Assembly: GCF_000308675.1 (NCBI RefSeq)
Contig: NZ_BAGE01000046.1
Location: 186,001-250,000, forward strand
DNA: 64,000 nt
Reading direction: 5' to 3'
Origin: Nocardia paucivorans NBRC 100373
Lineage (GTDB): Bacteria; Actinomycetota; Actinomycetes; Mycobacteriales; Mycobacteriaceae
Shown here: positions 35,888 to 43,971 of the stretch, one piece after another
How the letters are laid out: every line of letters begins with the position of its first letter
How positions within the stretch are numbered: the stretch's first letter is position 1
The notes under the pieces: generated by a model
What the model saw: the letters and a program-made list of their open reading frames with translations, nothing else
Database searches by the model: none
What the model was told of the DNA's origin: nothing
Program-made: the position numbers and the translations under genes

Positions 35888-37308
35888 CGTTCCGCCGCCA
35901 GGAATCGGCCCGGCGCGATGATCCCGGCCGGGTCGTAGACACGTTTGAGCGCATGTAGTGGCGTGTCCCGGTAGTCGGCCGCCCGATCGGCCAATTCCCA
36001 CGGCTCGTGGTCGATATTGGAGCGGTAGGGCGGAAAGCCCGCGCGCAGAAAGGATTTACGCGCCGCCTGGCGCAACTCGTGTGCCCGTTCCATGCCATCG
36101 GAGTCCCGTACGAACGGAATCTGCGCCACCATATTGGTGGAGTGCCGGGAAACCACATTGAATTCGAGCATTCCCGCGGTGCCGTATCGTTCGGCCTCGA
36201 CCTCGAAGAGTTCGACCGCCTTGCGCATGGCGGCCGCGCCGAATGGCACCACGGGTAGGAACATCAGCCAACCGACCGGCGACCGGTCGACCTGTGCGCA
36301 GGAATCGACCCCCATGGAACGCTGGATGTTCGCGCATGACGGGATTCCGCGCGCGAACAGCGTGCGAGGGTACAGCGGATCGTCGGGGGGCGTCTGCGAG
36401 GTGTCCAGTGCCCGGTAGGAAAGAAGCCCACGGACGCCCGAGAACGTCTCGCGGATGGCACGCTCGGTGAGCTCGACAACCGCGCGGTAACCGAGCAGGG
36501 GCACTTGAACCGTGACGGCGTCGAGGTCGGCCGTTGCGGGAACTGCGGCGCGACCGGCCTCGGGAACCACGAAAAGCTCCTTCAACCGCAACATGCCGTC
36601 GGTTGCGATCCGTGCCCGACCGACCCGGATCACCGCCTCGATCACCTCGGAGAGGGCGGCCTTGGCGAAAGTCGCGTGTACCAAGGTGATCGTTTCGGGG
36701 CGTGGGACGAGCCCGATCACCATCGCGGTGATCACCCCGAGATTGCTCTGTACGAAGACGCGGGTCGGATCCGGCCCGGCCACCGTACCCGGTCGACGAC
36801 CGTTGCGGTCCAGACCGCCGGTGGTCATGACCTCTCCGGTACCGAGCACGACCTCGAGCCCGAGAAGGTCGTCGAGTCGTGGACGTATCGTGCCGTCTCC
36901 GCGCTCGAGTGTGTTCCCGATGAGGCCGGCGTCCGCGCAGCCGGCGGTCACGTTCAGCATCCACGGCGTGTCGGCGAGCATTTCCGCGAGTTGACGCTGG
37001 GTCACGCCCGGTTCGACCACGGCGTAGCCGATATCCAGATCCAGTGTTCGCACAGCAGTCATCCGACTCAGGTCGAGAACCTCGCAACCGTCGACCACCG
37101 GCAAACGTGAGCCCATTCCCCAGTTTCGGCCGGTACTCAGTGGGTAGATCGGGGTTTCCGCCCGCGCCGCCGAGATCACCTTCTGCCGCACCTCCTCGGT
37201 GGAGGTCGGAAAGTACGTCCCGGTGATTTCCCGTACCCGGTGCTCGCCCAGGTCCGCCGACTCGACTTCCCGCGCAGTCCGGTGCGGGACCGGATGCCCA
37301 GCGGTCAT
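35884..37308 (-). CDS. FAD-linked oxidase, vanillyl-alcohol-oxidase/4-cresol-dehydrogenase-like
   Basis: A 474-residue VAO/PCMH-family flavoprotein. The FAD-binding PCMH half shows YPLSTGRNWGMGSRLP and the YAVVEPGVTQRQLAEML segment; the substrate half shows SYRALDTSQTPPDDPLY and a C-terminal VYDPAGIIAPGRFL. Family members oxidise para-substituted phenols such as 4-cresol, eugenol or vanillyl alcohol, often with covalent FAD. ATG 37308 fits the family start. It is followed by an overlapping FAD monooxygenase gene, and a 12-bp palindrome lies 41 bases upstream of the start. Confidence 0.82.
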   Translation of the reverse strand: MTAGHPVPHRTAREVESADLGEHRVREITGTYFPTSTEEVRQKVISAARAETPIYPLSTGRNWGMGSRLPVVDGCEVLDLSRMTAVRTLDLDIGYAVVEPGVTQRQLAEMLADTPWMLNVTAGCADAGLIGNTLERGDGTIRPRLDDLLGLEVVLGTGEVMTTGGLDRNGRRPGTVAGPDPTRVFVQSNLGVITAMVIGLVPRPETITLVHATFAKAALSEVIEAVIRVGRARIATDGMLRLKELFVVPEAGRAAVPATADLDAVTVQVPLLGYRAVVELTERAIRETFSGVRGLLSYRALDTSQTPPDDPLYPRTLFARGIPSCANIQRSMGVDSCAQVDRSPVGWLMFLPVVPFGAAAMRKAVELFEVEAERYGTAGMLEFNVVSRHSTNMVAQIPFVRDSDGMERAHELRQAARKSFLRAGFPPYRSNIDHEPWELADRAADYRDTPLHALKRVYDPAGIIAPGRFLAAER

Positions 37309-37728
37309 CGCTGCCCCACCCGGGACGACCCCCGATTTCCGGTCTCCGCGTGGTACCACGGTATCCACCGATTTTCCATGGCAGCGTCGACAACGCCGGG
37401 ATAGTGATGAAGCATATTTCTGCCTGCGTCCTGATATCCGAATTCGATACTTGCCGAGTCGAGCAGGACACAAGTCTGTCGATCCCATGGACAGAGCAGC
37501 AGTAGTGAAAACCCTACTAGACACCGGACTTCGCTTCCGGAACGTCGAGATTCGCGAAAAGCACACGGGCATATGCGGCACGAGGCCAAGACATTGGTTT
37601 TCGGCGCCATAACGAGTTCTACGGTCGAACCGTCGACCGAGATCCATTCGACGACCACGCCGGCGCGCCGGCATTCCGCCGCGCCGATCGACACGGCGAG
37701 ATGATTCCCCTTCTACCGCCGCAGGGCG
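37309..37728. other. Intergenic region upstream of the flavoenzyme pair
   Basis: About 420 bases with lower GC than the neighbours and no convincing gene. It contains the palindrome CGTGGTACCACG (37349-37360) near the flavoenzyme promoter. A minus-strand frame of 129 codons crosses the region and ends overlapping the VAO start, but its composition is not protein-like for this genome. Confidence 0.5.
37349..37360. promoter_or_regulatory. Palindrome upstream of the VAO-type oxidase gene
   Basis: CGTGGTACCACG is an exact 12-bp palindrome located 41 bases before the start codon at 37308, within reach of a promoter. It may be an operator for an unlinked regulator of the flavoenzyme pair. Confidence 0.4.
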
Positions 37729-38643
37729 CTACAACCCGTGCGTGTCCAGCCAACTCCTGGCGAGATCACCGGGATGGGCATTCTCCTCCTGAACCTGCCG
37801 CACGAGGGCGAGCAATTCGTCGGTGGTGAGCTCACCGGCCACGTAATTGAGTTTTTCCAGCTCCCGCTCGTCGAGCATGCCCTTGCGAATCAGCGTGAGC
37901 ACATTCTCCGCGCGCACCGCGGCCGTATCGGAATCGTCCGCGGTGTCCGAGCGATCGGCCAGGACTGCCAACCCGTCGATACCGTCGGAAAGCGCTTCCA
38001 CCGGCCCCCCGAGCACACCGATCTGGACCAGCCCCTCCGCCAAGGCCCGCCGCAACTCGTCGGCGTCGGCGAAGACACGCGTGGCGGTGAAATCACAGTC
38101 CGCAATCTTCGTGGCGGCGGCCGGCAGCCCGAGCAGTCCCGGCACCGGCGCCACCCCCGCCGTCAACAAAGGACACACCGGTCCCAGATCGGCGAGGTCC
38201 TCGATATCGTGCTGCCGCGCGATATCGGCGGTGGTCACCACCGCGGGCCGCAGGTCGGTGCCATCGGCGGCGTCGGAGACCACGACCCCCTGGGGTAGCG
38301 AACTGCGTAGTGCCTCGTCCACCTTCTTCGGTGTCCACGCCGCCGCATCGGCGTACAACTCGGCCAGCAGGGCACCGTTGTGGTCGGGAAACAGAGTGAC
38401 CGTCCCGGCATCGAGCGCGGCGAGCAGTTGCGCCCGCCCACCCGGCGTGGGTCGGATCTTCACCCGGGCGCCCGTGCGGGCCAGCGCCTGCCCGTAGACC
38501 TCGGCCAGCACCCGCGATTCCGCCGAATCGCCCGCCCCGACGACAACCGGCTCGGGTTCGTCGGAACCGCAGGACACGGCCAGCATCGTCATCGCGACGA
38601 CCAGAACCCGGCCCAGTATCCGACCGGACGTGGCCAGCACCAT
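37729..38643 (-). CDS. Glycine-betaine/choline-type ABC substrate-binding lipoprotein (OpuAC-like), orphan
   Basis: A 304-residue lipoprotein with a signal peptide (RILGRVLVVAMTMLAVSC) ending in an LAVSC lipobox. The mature protein reads VVVGAGDSAESRVLAEVYGQAL and later TLFPDHNGALLAELY, matching the type II periplasmic binding fold of OpuAC/ProX/OsmF proteins that bind betaine, choline or related quaternary amines. No permease or ATPase gene is adjacent, so it must work with components elsewhere. The start is ATG 38643; 38679 is a longer option. Confidence 0.8.
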   Translation of the reverse strand: MVLATSGRILGRVLVVAMTMLAVSCGSDEPEPVVVGAGDSAESRVLAEVYGQALARTGARVKIRPTPGGRAQLLAALDAGTVTLFPDHNGALLAELYADAAAWTPKKVDEALRSSLPQGVVVSDAADGTDLRPAVVTTADIARQHDIEDLADLGPVCPLLTAGVAPVPGLLGLPAAATKIADCDFTATRVFADADELRRALAEGLVQIGVLGGPVEALSDGIDGLAVLADRSDTADDSDTAAVRAENVLTLIRKGMLDERELEKLNYVAGELTTDELLALVRQVQEENAHPGDLARSWLDTHGL

Positions 38644-38750
38644 ACGGCGACACCAACTTCCGTGAACCAGCTCTTGCACCCGGCACCGGGCGATATGACT
38701 CTCCAGAATCTACCGGCGAGCACTGAACCCGGTGGCTACGGCCTCACCTC

Positions 38751-38784
38751 GAGTACCGAAACGACCCCCGAGTACCGAAACGAC
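38751..38784. repeat. Two direct copies of a 15-bp sequence
   Basis: GAGTACCGAAACGAC occurs exactly at 38751-38765 and 38770-38784, a 19-base period. It lies between the orphan lipoprotein gene and the malic enzyme terminator hairpin, and its second copy runs into the hairpin stem. Confidence 0.8.
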
Positions 38785-38818
38785 ATGGCACCCGGCCATT
38801 GCGACCGGGTGCCATGTC
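38782..38818 (-). terminator. Hairpin terminator downstream of malic enzyme
   Basis: A perfect 14-bp stem (GACATGGCACCCGG at 38782-38795, complement at 38805-38818) with a 9-base loop. It lies about 90 bases beyond the malic enzyme stop in the direction of transcription, separated from it by four 16-bp repeats. It has no strong U-tract. Confidence 0.7.
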
Positions 38819-38880
38819 ATTGTCTCGGAACATCACTGTCTCGGAACAGCACTGCCTCGAAACATCACTGCCTCGGAGCC
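38817..38880. repeat. Four tandem 16-bp repeats after malic enzyme
   Basis: Four contiguous copies: TCATTGTCTCGGAACA, TCACTGTCTCGGAACA, GCACTGCCTCGAAACA and TCACTGCCTCGGAGCC. They fill the space between the malic enzyme stop and its hairpin terminator. The copies differ by one to a few bases each, so they are not a recent duplication. Function unknown. Confidence 0.85.
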
Positions 38881-38907
38881 CGCTGTGATGGGCGGGCCGA
38901 CGGTTGG

Positions 38908-40122
38908 TCAGGCGACGCCTTCGGCGCGGGCCGCGGCGGCGACCGCCTCGGCGACCGCGGGCGCCACCCGCGGATCCAGCGGGCTGGGCACGATCTTGTC
39001 GGGCGCCAGCTCGTCACCGACCACGCCGAGGATGGCGTCGGCGGCGGCGATCTTCATCCCCTCGGTGATCCGCCGGGCGCCCGCGTCCAGAGCGCCCTTG
39101 AACACGCCGGGGAAGGCGAGCACATTGTTGATCTGGTTCGGGAAATCGCTGCGGCCGGTGGCGACGATCGAGGCGTACTTGGCGGCCACGTCCGGGTGGA
39201 TCTCCGGATCGGGGTTGGACATGGCGAACACGATCGAATCCGGCGCCATCGAGGCGATGAGCTCCTCGGCGATGGTCCCGGCCGACAGGCCGAGGAACAC
39301 ATCGGCACCGGCCAGCGCGTCCGCGGCGGAACCGGTGAGCCCGCGCGGATTGGTGCGCTGGGCCAGCTCCGTCTTCACCGCATTGAGGTCGGAGCGGTCA
39401 CGGCTCACGATGCCCTTGGAGTCCAGAACCGTCACATCGGCGACACCGGCGGCCAGCAGGATATTGGTGCACGCGACACCGGCGGCGCCGGCACCGGAGA
39501 CCACCACCTTCAGATCCGAGATACCGCGCCCCTGGACCTTGGCCGCGCCGTTGAGCGCCGCCAGCACCACAATGGCGGTGCCGTGCTGGTCGTCGTGCAT
39601 GACGGGGCAGTCCAACGCCTCGACGACCCGCTTCTCGATCTCGAAGCAGCGCGGGGCCGAGATGTCCTCGAGGTTCACCGCGCCGAAGCTCGGACGCAGC
39701 CGGACCAGGGTTTCGACGATCTCGTCGACGTCCTTGGTGTCGAGCACGAGCGGAATGGAGTCCAGACCGGCGAACTTCTTGAACAGGGCCGCCTTGCCCT
39801 CCATGACCGGCAGTGAGGCACGCGGACCGATATCACCCAGCCCCAGCACCGCCGAACCGTCGCTCACCACGACGACCAGGCGATCGGTCCAGGTGTAGCG
39901 CTTGGCCAACGACTCGTCCTCGGCGATCGCCCGGCTCACCTGCGCGACACCCGGCGTGTAGGCGATCGATAGATCGCGCTGGGTCTCCAGTGGGGCGCTG
40001 AGCTCTACCGTGAGCTTGCCGCCGAGGTGGCCGGCGAAGATCTCCTCGTGGGTGATCGCCGCCAGGTCCTCGGACCCGTTCTTGCTGGCAGTGGCGTTCG
40101 GGGAGTCAGTCACAGATGACAC
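38908..40122 (-). CDS. NAD(P)-dependent malic enzyme
   Basis: A 404-residue short-form malic enzyme (oxidative decarboxylation of malate to pyruvate). SIAYTPGVAQVSRAI holds the catalytic Tyr, GKAALFKKFAGLD the catalytic Lys, and NLEDISAPRCFEIE with MHDDQHGTAIVVLA the metal-binding acidic residues. The Rossmann motif VVVSGAGAAGVACTNILL binds the nicotinamide cofactor. Starts at GTG 40122 after an AGGAG site. A perfect inverted repeat lies 26 bases upstream. It replenishes pyruvate and NAD(P)H from TCA intermediates; no operon partner is seen. Confidence 0.93.
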   Translation of the reverse strand: MSSVTDSPNATASKNGSEDLAAITHEEIFAGHLGGKLTVELSAPLETQRDLSIAYTPGVAQVSRAIAEDESLAKRYTWTDRLVVVVSDGSAVLGLGDIGPRASLPVMEGKAALFKKFAGLDSIPLVLDTKDVDEIVETLVRLRPSFGAVNLEDISAPRCFEIEKRVVEALDCPVMHDDQHGTAIVVLAALNGAAKVQGRGISDLKVVVSGAGAAGVACTNILLAAGVADVTVLDSKGIVSRDRSDLNAVKTELAQRTNPRGLTGSAADALAGADVFLGLSAGTIAEELIASMAPDSIVFAMSNPDPEIHPDVAAKYASIVATGRSDFPNQINNVLAFPGVFKGALDAGARRITEGMKIAAADAILGVVGDELAPDKIVPSPLDPRVAPAVAEAVAAAARAEGVA

Positions 40123-40624
40123 GATTTCACTCCTGCGGGTTGCGGTCGTAACCGAGGAACGGTTACCGCCGGGTATTCGGTGTTAGCTGCGTCATATCGC
40201 CATCGGATGCGCCGACCGGTGTATTTCCGGCGAAATATTCTCGACGACCCCGAAAGCAGGGTGCGTTCGACGACGACTCGACGCGACTATGCGGGGCGGG
40301 CGCTGATCCGTGCAGCGAAACCGGGCGGGTACGCCCGGCGGAAAATCGGAGGCGATCATCGCGGCCCATGACGGTGCGTCAGGCGACGATAACAGCCGGA
40401 TATCCCGACCCGGCGGTGGCAACGATCGGGAATTCGCACAATTGTGCCGGCTCCCCGGTCCGATACCAAACCGGGTATCGATATCCGCGCGTCGCGGACG
40501 TATCGCTGCCGCCATCGGCTCAGCCTAGGACGCCGACATCACCCGCGAGTAAGAGAAAGCTCCCATAGCCGGCAAGAATTGATGTGATATATCCGACAAT
40601 CGAGCACGGGCCGCGGCGTAGCGC
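40123..40624. other. Long intergenic region upstream of malic enzyme
   Basis: About 500 bases without a credible gene on either strand. The part next to malic enzyme holds its ribosome-binding site and an inverted repeat. The rest shows scattered AT-rich patches and no hairpin or known RNA that could be recognised by eye. Confidence 0.5.
40148..40166. promoter_or_regulatory. Inverted repeat upstream of malic enzyme
   Basis: GTAACCG-AGGAA-CGGTTAC is a perfect 7-bp inverted repeat with a 5-base spacer, 26-44 bases upstream of the GTG start on the minus strand. It could be a protein operator or a small leader hairpin. Confidence 0.45.
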
Positions 40625-40891
40625 TCAGCCCCACCACTGCGTGTGCAGCAGAAAACCGGTCGCCACCAATACCCCCGCCGAGGCAACGAACGCGCGAAGG
40701 CCGCGGTTTCCATCCGAAAAGGATTGCGCCACAACGACAATAACCGCAACGGCGATATGCCACGCCACCGATTCACCGCCGGGTCCGGGAAAGTCGCGCC
40801 ACTGTCCGCAGATCGCGGCGCCCACCACCAGTAGCGTGAGCAGGACAACTCCCGCCGCGACCATCCCGCTGAGACCGCGCACCGGTTTCAC
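40625..40891 (-). CDS. Small integral membrane protein, unknown function
   Basis: An 88-residue protein with about three hydrophobic segments (SGMVAAGVVLLTLLVVGAAI, VAWHIAVAVIVVVAQ, and FVASAGVLVATGFLL) and a short Trp-rich C-terminus. The GTG at 40891 overlaps the stop of the PHP gene (GTGA), so the two are cotranslated; this is the main support for it being real. No family recognised. Confidence 0.65.
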   Translation of the reverse strand: MKPVRGLSGMVAAGVVLLTLLVVGAAICGQWRDFPGPGGESVAWHIAVAVIVVVAQSFSDGNRGLRAFVASAGVLVATGFLLHTQWWG

Positions 40892-41739
40892 GAGACCACC
40901 GCCACACCGGTAGCGCGATCCACCAGCTTCTCGAACTGCGTTCTCTCGGTGGTGCACGCGCCGAGCGCAATGGTCTTGTTGTCACCGTGATAGTCCGACG
41001 AACCGGTCCCGATCAGCGACAATTCCGCGGCCAGCTCCGCCAGCAGCGACCGATCGTCGGCACTGTGATCGGGATGCTCGACCTCGAGCCCGCCGAGCCC
41101 GCACTCCGCCAGATCCCGGATCTCCTCCACCGCCAACAACCGGCCCCGTTTCCGGGCCCGGGCATGCGCCACGACACTCACCCCGCCGGCGTTCGCGACC
41201 ATCTCCACGGCACGCCGCAGCGGCGTATCGGCCTTCTCCACGTAGTAGGGGCCGGTCGGTGCGAGCAGGTCGGTGAACGCGGCGTCCACATCGGGGACCA
41301 CCCCGGCCTCGACCAACGCCCGGGCCAGATGCGGACGGCCCGCCGCCGGCCCCGCCGACGCCAATACCGCGTCCGGATCGATGGGGAGGCCGTCATCGGC
41401 CATCCGTTCGGCCATGGTTCGCACCCGTTCGATCCGCTCGGCGCGCAACCGTCCCCGTTCCTCGGCGAAACCACGATCGGCCGGATCGAAGAGATAGGCC
41501 AACAGATGCACCGGCACCGGCCAACCGTCCTCCCCGAGCCCCACACACGACATCTCCATCCCCCGAACCAGCGCGAGCCCGGCCGGACGGGCTGCCACCG
41601 CCTCGGCCCACCCGGCGGTGGTGTCGTGATCGGTGATCGCCACCACATCCAGACCGGCGGCCATCGCCTTCCCGACCAATTCCGCAGGACTGTCGGTCCC
41701 GTCCGACGCGGTGGAATGAGTATGGAGGTCGATACGCAC
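40888..41739 (-). CDS. PHP-domain metal-dependent phosphoesterase (TrpH/RNase AM-like)
   Basis: A 283-residue PHP protein. The metal-binding motifs are RIDLHTHSTASDG at the N-terminus, ITDHDTTAGW near residue 37, MEMSCV near 62, VVAHARA in the middle and the late GSDYHGDNK. This is the YciV/TrpH family; the E. coli member is a 5'-3' exoribonuclease acting on short RNA and 23S rRNA ends and also cleaves 3',5'-bisphosphonucleotides. Starts at GTG 41739. A small membrane protein gene is translationally coupled downstream, an unusual partner. Confidence 0.88.
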   Translation of the reverse strand: MRIDLHTHSTASDGTDSPAELVGKAMAAGLDVVAITDHDTTAGWAEAVAARPAGLALVRGMEMSCVGLGEDGWPVPVHLLAYLFDPADRGFAEERGRLRAERIERVRTMAERMADDGLPIDPDAVLASAGPAAGRPHLARALVEAGVVPDVDAAFTDLLAPTGPYYVEKADTPLRRAVEMVANAGGVSVVAHARARKRGRLLAVEEIRDLAECGLGGLEVEHPDHSADDRSLLAELAAELSLIGTGSSDYHGDNKTIALGACTTERTQFEKLVDRATGVAVVS

Positions 41740-41846
41740 GCCCTACAGTGTGCCGGGCGCGATCGCGTCGCCCGGCAGCGAGCCGACGACACGGGCTCCG
41801 ACCGGCTCGCAGCACGGTCGGGGCGGGCTCAGCGGTCGGGGCGGAC

Positions 41847-42431
41847 TCAGAGGGAGGCCGCGCCGCGACGGGGGTCGTATACGTCGATACCGGCCTCGTC
41901 CCACGCGTCACGCAGGGCCTGCGCACCGCGCAGGCGCACCCAGGCCGCCTCGGTGGCGGTCACGGGGACGACCTCGAAATACCGCACCGGATCCGCCGGA
42001 GCGGGCAGCTCGATCTCCGGAATATCGCTCGCGCCCAGCAGAGCCGCGGTGAACGGCGCGTCCCGCCAGATCGGCTCCCCCAGATCCAGTAGCGCGTCCG
42101 CCTGTAATACAACGCCTTCCACGGCGGGTGTGGCGACCAACACTCCCAGCGACCGCACCAGTCCGGAGCTCACGCCCACACCGGAGTTCAGGGTCAACAC
42201 CAGTTCGGCGCGTGGTCCACGCACCGGATCGGCCTGTAGTCGACCGGGATCGCCCATGGGATGCCGCGACCCGCCCACCGTCGCGTAATGCACCCGTTCG
42301 GCACCGGGAATACGCAGGATCTCGATGGGTTCGAGTCCGAGGAACGTCACCGATGCGGCATCCACCGACGCGGCATCGGCCTCGAAATGCCGCAGCACAC
42401 CGGCACGTACCCGTTCGACGACCTCCACCAC
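41847..42431 (-). CDS. Suppressor-of-fused (SUFU) domain protein
   Basis: A 194-residue protein with the bacterial SUFU-like pattern: PRAELVLTLNSGVG in the middle, an LVATPAVEGVVLQADALLDL segment, and the C-terminal RYFEVVPVTATEAAWVRLRG. Bacterial SUFU domains are often immunity or binding proteins in contact-dependent conflict systems, but actinobacterial single-domain versions like this one are conserved with unknown roles. Its start at 42431 touches the stop of the upstream stress protein gene, implying one transcript. Confidence 0.7.
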   Translation of the reverse strand: MVEVVERVRAGVLRHFEADAASVDAASVTFLGLEPIEILRIPGAERVHYATVGGSRHPMGDPGRLQADPVRGPRAELVLTLNSGVGVSSGLVRSLGVLVATPAVEGVVLQADALLDLGEPIWRDAPFTAALLGASDIPEIELPAPADPVRYFEVVPVTATEAAWVRLRGAQALRDAWDEAGIDVYDPRRGAASL

Positions 42432-42922
42432 TAGATCGCCAGCCGGGCCAGCATGTCCCGGGCCTGCTCGGCGGTCTTCGGATCGCAGAGCACGTCGTAA
42501 CGTCCCGCGACCAATTGCATGGTCGAGGCGAAATCACGTTGCCCGCGAGTGGCCGCGTACGGGATCGAGGTGGAGATGACCCCGAAGATGATGCCGCCGA
42601 TCAAACCGACGAGCAGCGGTCCCAATGCGCCGCCGGTGGTGAACAGGCTCAGCAACAAGCCCAGGAACAGACCCAGCCAAGCACCCGACACCACCCCGCC
42701 GCCGATCACCTTTCCCCAGTTCAACCGGTAGAGCACTCGCTCCACCTGCATGAGGTCCACCCCCACGATGGTCACGTTCTCCACCGGGAACTGGTTGTCG
42801 GCCAGATAGTCCACGGCCCGCTGTGCCTCGGCATAGGTGGGGTACGAACCGACCGGCCATCCCGAAGGAGGCGTCGGCAGCCCCTGCCTGCCGCGATTCG
42901 AGTTCCCTATGGGATTCGTCAT
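42431..42922 (-). CDS. YflT/general-stress-type membrane protein (Rv1234-like)
   Basis: A 163-residue protein. The N-terminal domain (GSYPTYAEAQRAVDYLADNQ, then VENVTIVGVDL) resembles the heat-induced stress protein YflT domain. A glycine-rich pair of membrane helices follows (VVSGAWLGLFLGLLLSLF and LLVGLIGGIIFGVIS) and then a short soluble end with VAGRYDVLCDPKTAEQA. M. tuberculosis has a similar membrane protein, Rv1234, in the same general neighbourhood. It ends where the SUFU-domain gene starts. Role: probably envelope or stress related, unproven. Confidence 0.75.
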   Translation of the reverse strand: MTNPIGNSNRGRQGLPTPPSGWPVGSYPTYAEAQRAVDYLADNQFPVENVTIVGVDLMQVERVLYRLNWGKVIGGGVVSGAWLGLFLGLLLSLFTTGGALGPLLVGLIGGIIFGVISTSIPYAATRGQRDFASTMQLVAGRYDVLCDPKTAEQARDMLARLAI

Positions 42923-42973
42923 ATATCCATTCTGCTGTATTCGGGACGCCGCTTCCGGTGGGACGGCGGATCG

Positions 42974-43921
42974 CTACTCCTCGGGTGGGGTGAAGGTGGT
43001 GGTGCGGGTCATACCGGCGGCGCGGCCCTTCTCGGCGACCACGGCGGCCATCTTGGCGCTGGCTTCGTCGATCATCTCGTCGCCGAGCATGACGGCGCCG
43101 CGGGCTCCACCGGCCTCCGAGGTGTGGTAGGCGTAGGCATCCAGAATCAACTCCGCGCGGTCGTAATCGGTCTGACGCGGGCTGAAGATCTCATTGGCCG
43201 CGTCGATCTGGCTCGGGTGCAGTACCCATTTGCCGTCGAAGCCGAGGGCCGCGGTGCGCGCCGCCGAACGCCGAAAGCCGTCGATATCCCTGATCTGCAG
43301 GTACGGACCGTCTATGGCCTGCAGGCCGTGAGCTCGGGCGGTGAGCAGGATGGTCATCAGAATGTGGTGGTAGGCGTCACCGGTGTCGTAGCCCTCCGGC
43401 TGCTCGCCCACGACCAGGGTCCGCATATTGATACTGGCCATGAAGTCGGCGGGGCCGAAGACCAGCGTCTGCACCCGGGGACTCGCGGTGGCGATCTCGT
43501 CGATATTGCGCAGGCCCAGCGCGTTCTCGATCTGCGCTTCGATACCGATTCGGCCGGTCTCGAGCCCGTTGGCCCGTTCCAACTGGCTCAGCAGCAGATC
43601 CAGGGCTCGCACCTGACCCGCGTCGGTGACCTTGGGCAACAGGATGGCGTCGAGGGCCAGGCCCGCGCCGTCGACCACGGCGATGACATCGGCGTAGGTC
43701 CAGGCGGTGGTCCAATCGTTCACTCGCACCACACGCAACTGGTTGCCCCATCCGGAATCGTTGAGAGCGGCCACGATATTGGCGCGGGCGGCGGCCTTCG
43801 CACCGGGGGCGACCGCGTCCTCCAGGTCCAGGAACACCTCGTCGACGGGCAGGCCCTTGGCCTTGGCGATCATCTTCGGGTTGCTGCCCGGCACGGCGAG
43901 CACGGAACGGCGTGGCTTCAT
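42974..43921 (-). CDS. CitE-like CoA ester lyase (HpcH/HpaI aldolase family)
   Basis: A 315-residue TIM-barrel lyase: RSVLAVPGSNPKMIAKAK, then EVFLDLEDAVAPG with the metal-binding acidic residues, IGIEAQIENALGL, and VFGPADFMASIN. The C-terminal segment KWVLHPSQIDAANEIFSP is the family lid with the conserved HPxQ. Standalone CitE-like proteins act on malyl-CoA, citramalyl-CoA or similar CoA esters; no citrate-lyase partner genes are present. ATG 43921 sits at good distance from AGGAG; GTG 43924 is too close to it. Divergent from the MgtE-N gene. Confidence 0.87.
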   Translation of the reverse strand: MKPRRSVLAVPGSNPKMIAKAKGLPVDEVFLDLEDAVAPGAKAAARANIVAALNDSGWGNQLRVVRVNDWTTAWTYADVIAVVDGAGLALDAILLPKVTDAGQVRALDLLLSQLERANGLETGRIGIEAQIENALGLRNIDEIATASPRVQTLVFGPADFMASINMRTLVVGEQPEGYDTGDAYHHILMTILLTARAHGLQAIDGPYLQIRDIDGFRRSAARTAALGFDGKWVLHPSQIDAANEIFSPRQTDYDRAELILDAYAYHTSEAGGARGAVMLGDEMIDEASAKMAAVVAEKGRAAGMTRTTTFTPPEE

Positions 43922-43971
43922 CACACTCCTGTCGTCGGCCTGTGCGGCCCGGGAACCTCTAGCCTGACCAT

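Noticed and set aside
37305..37694. A 129-codon minus-strand frame whose stop overlaps the VAO oxidase start
   Set aside because: Cys-rich, low-complexity product without homology-like features or ribosome-binding site; the overlap arises simply because the ATG is followed by A.
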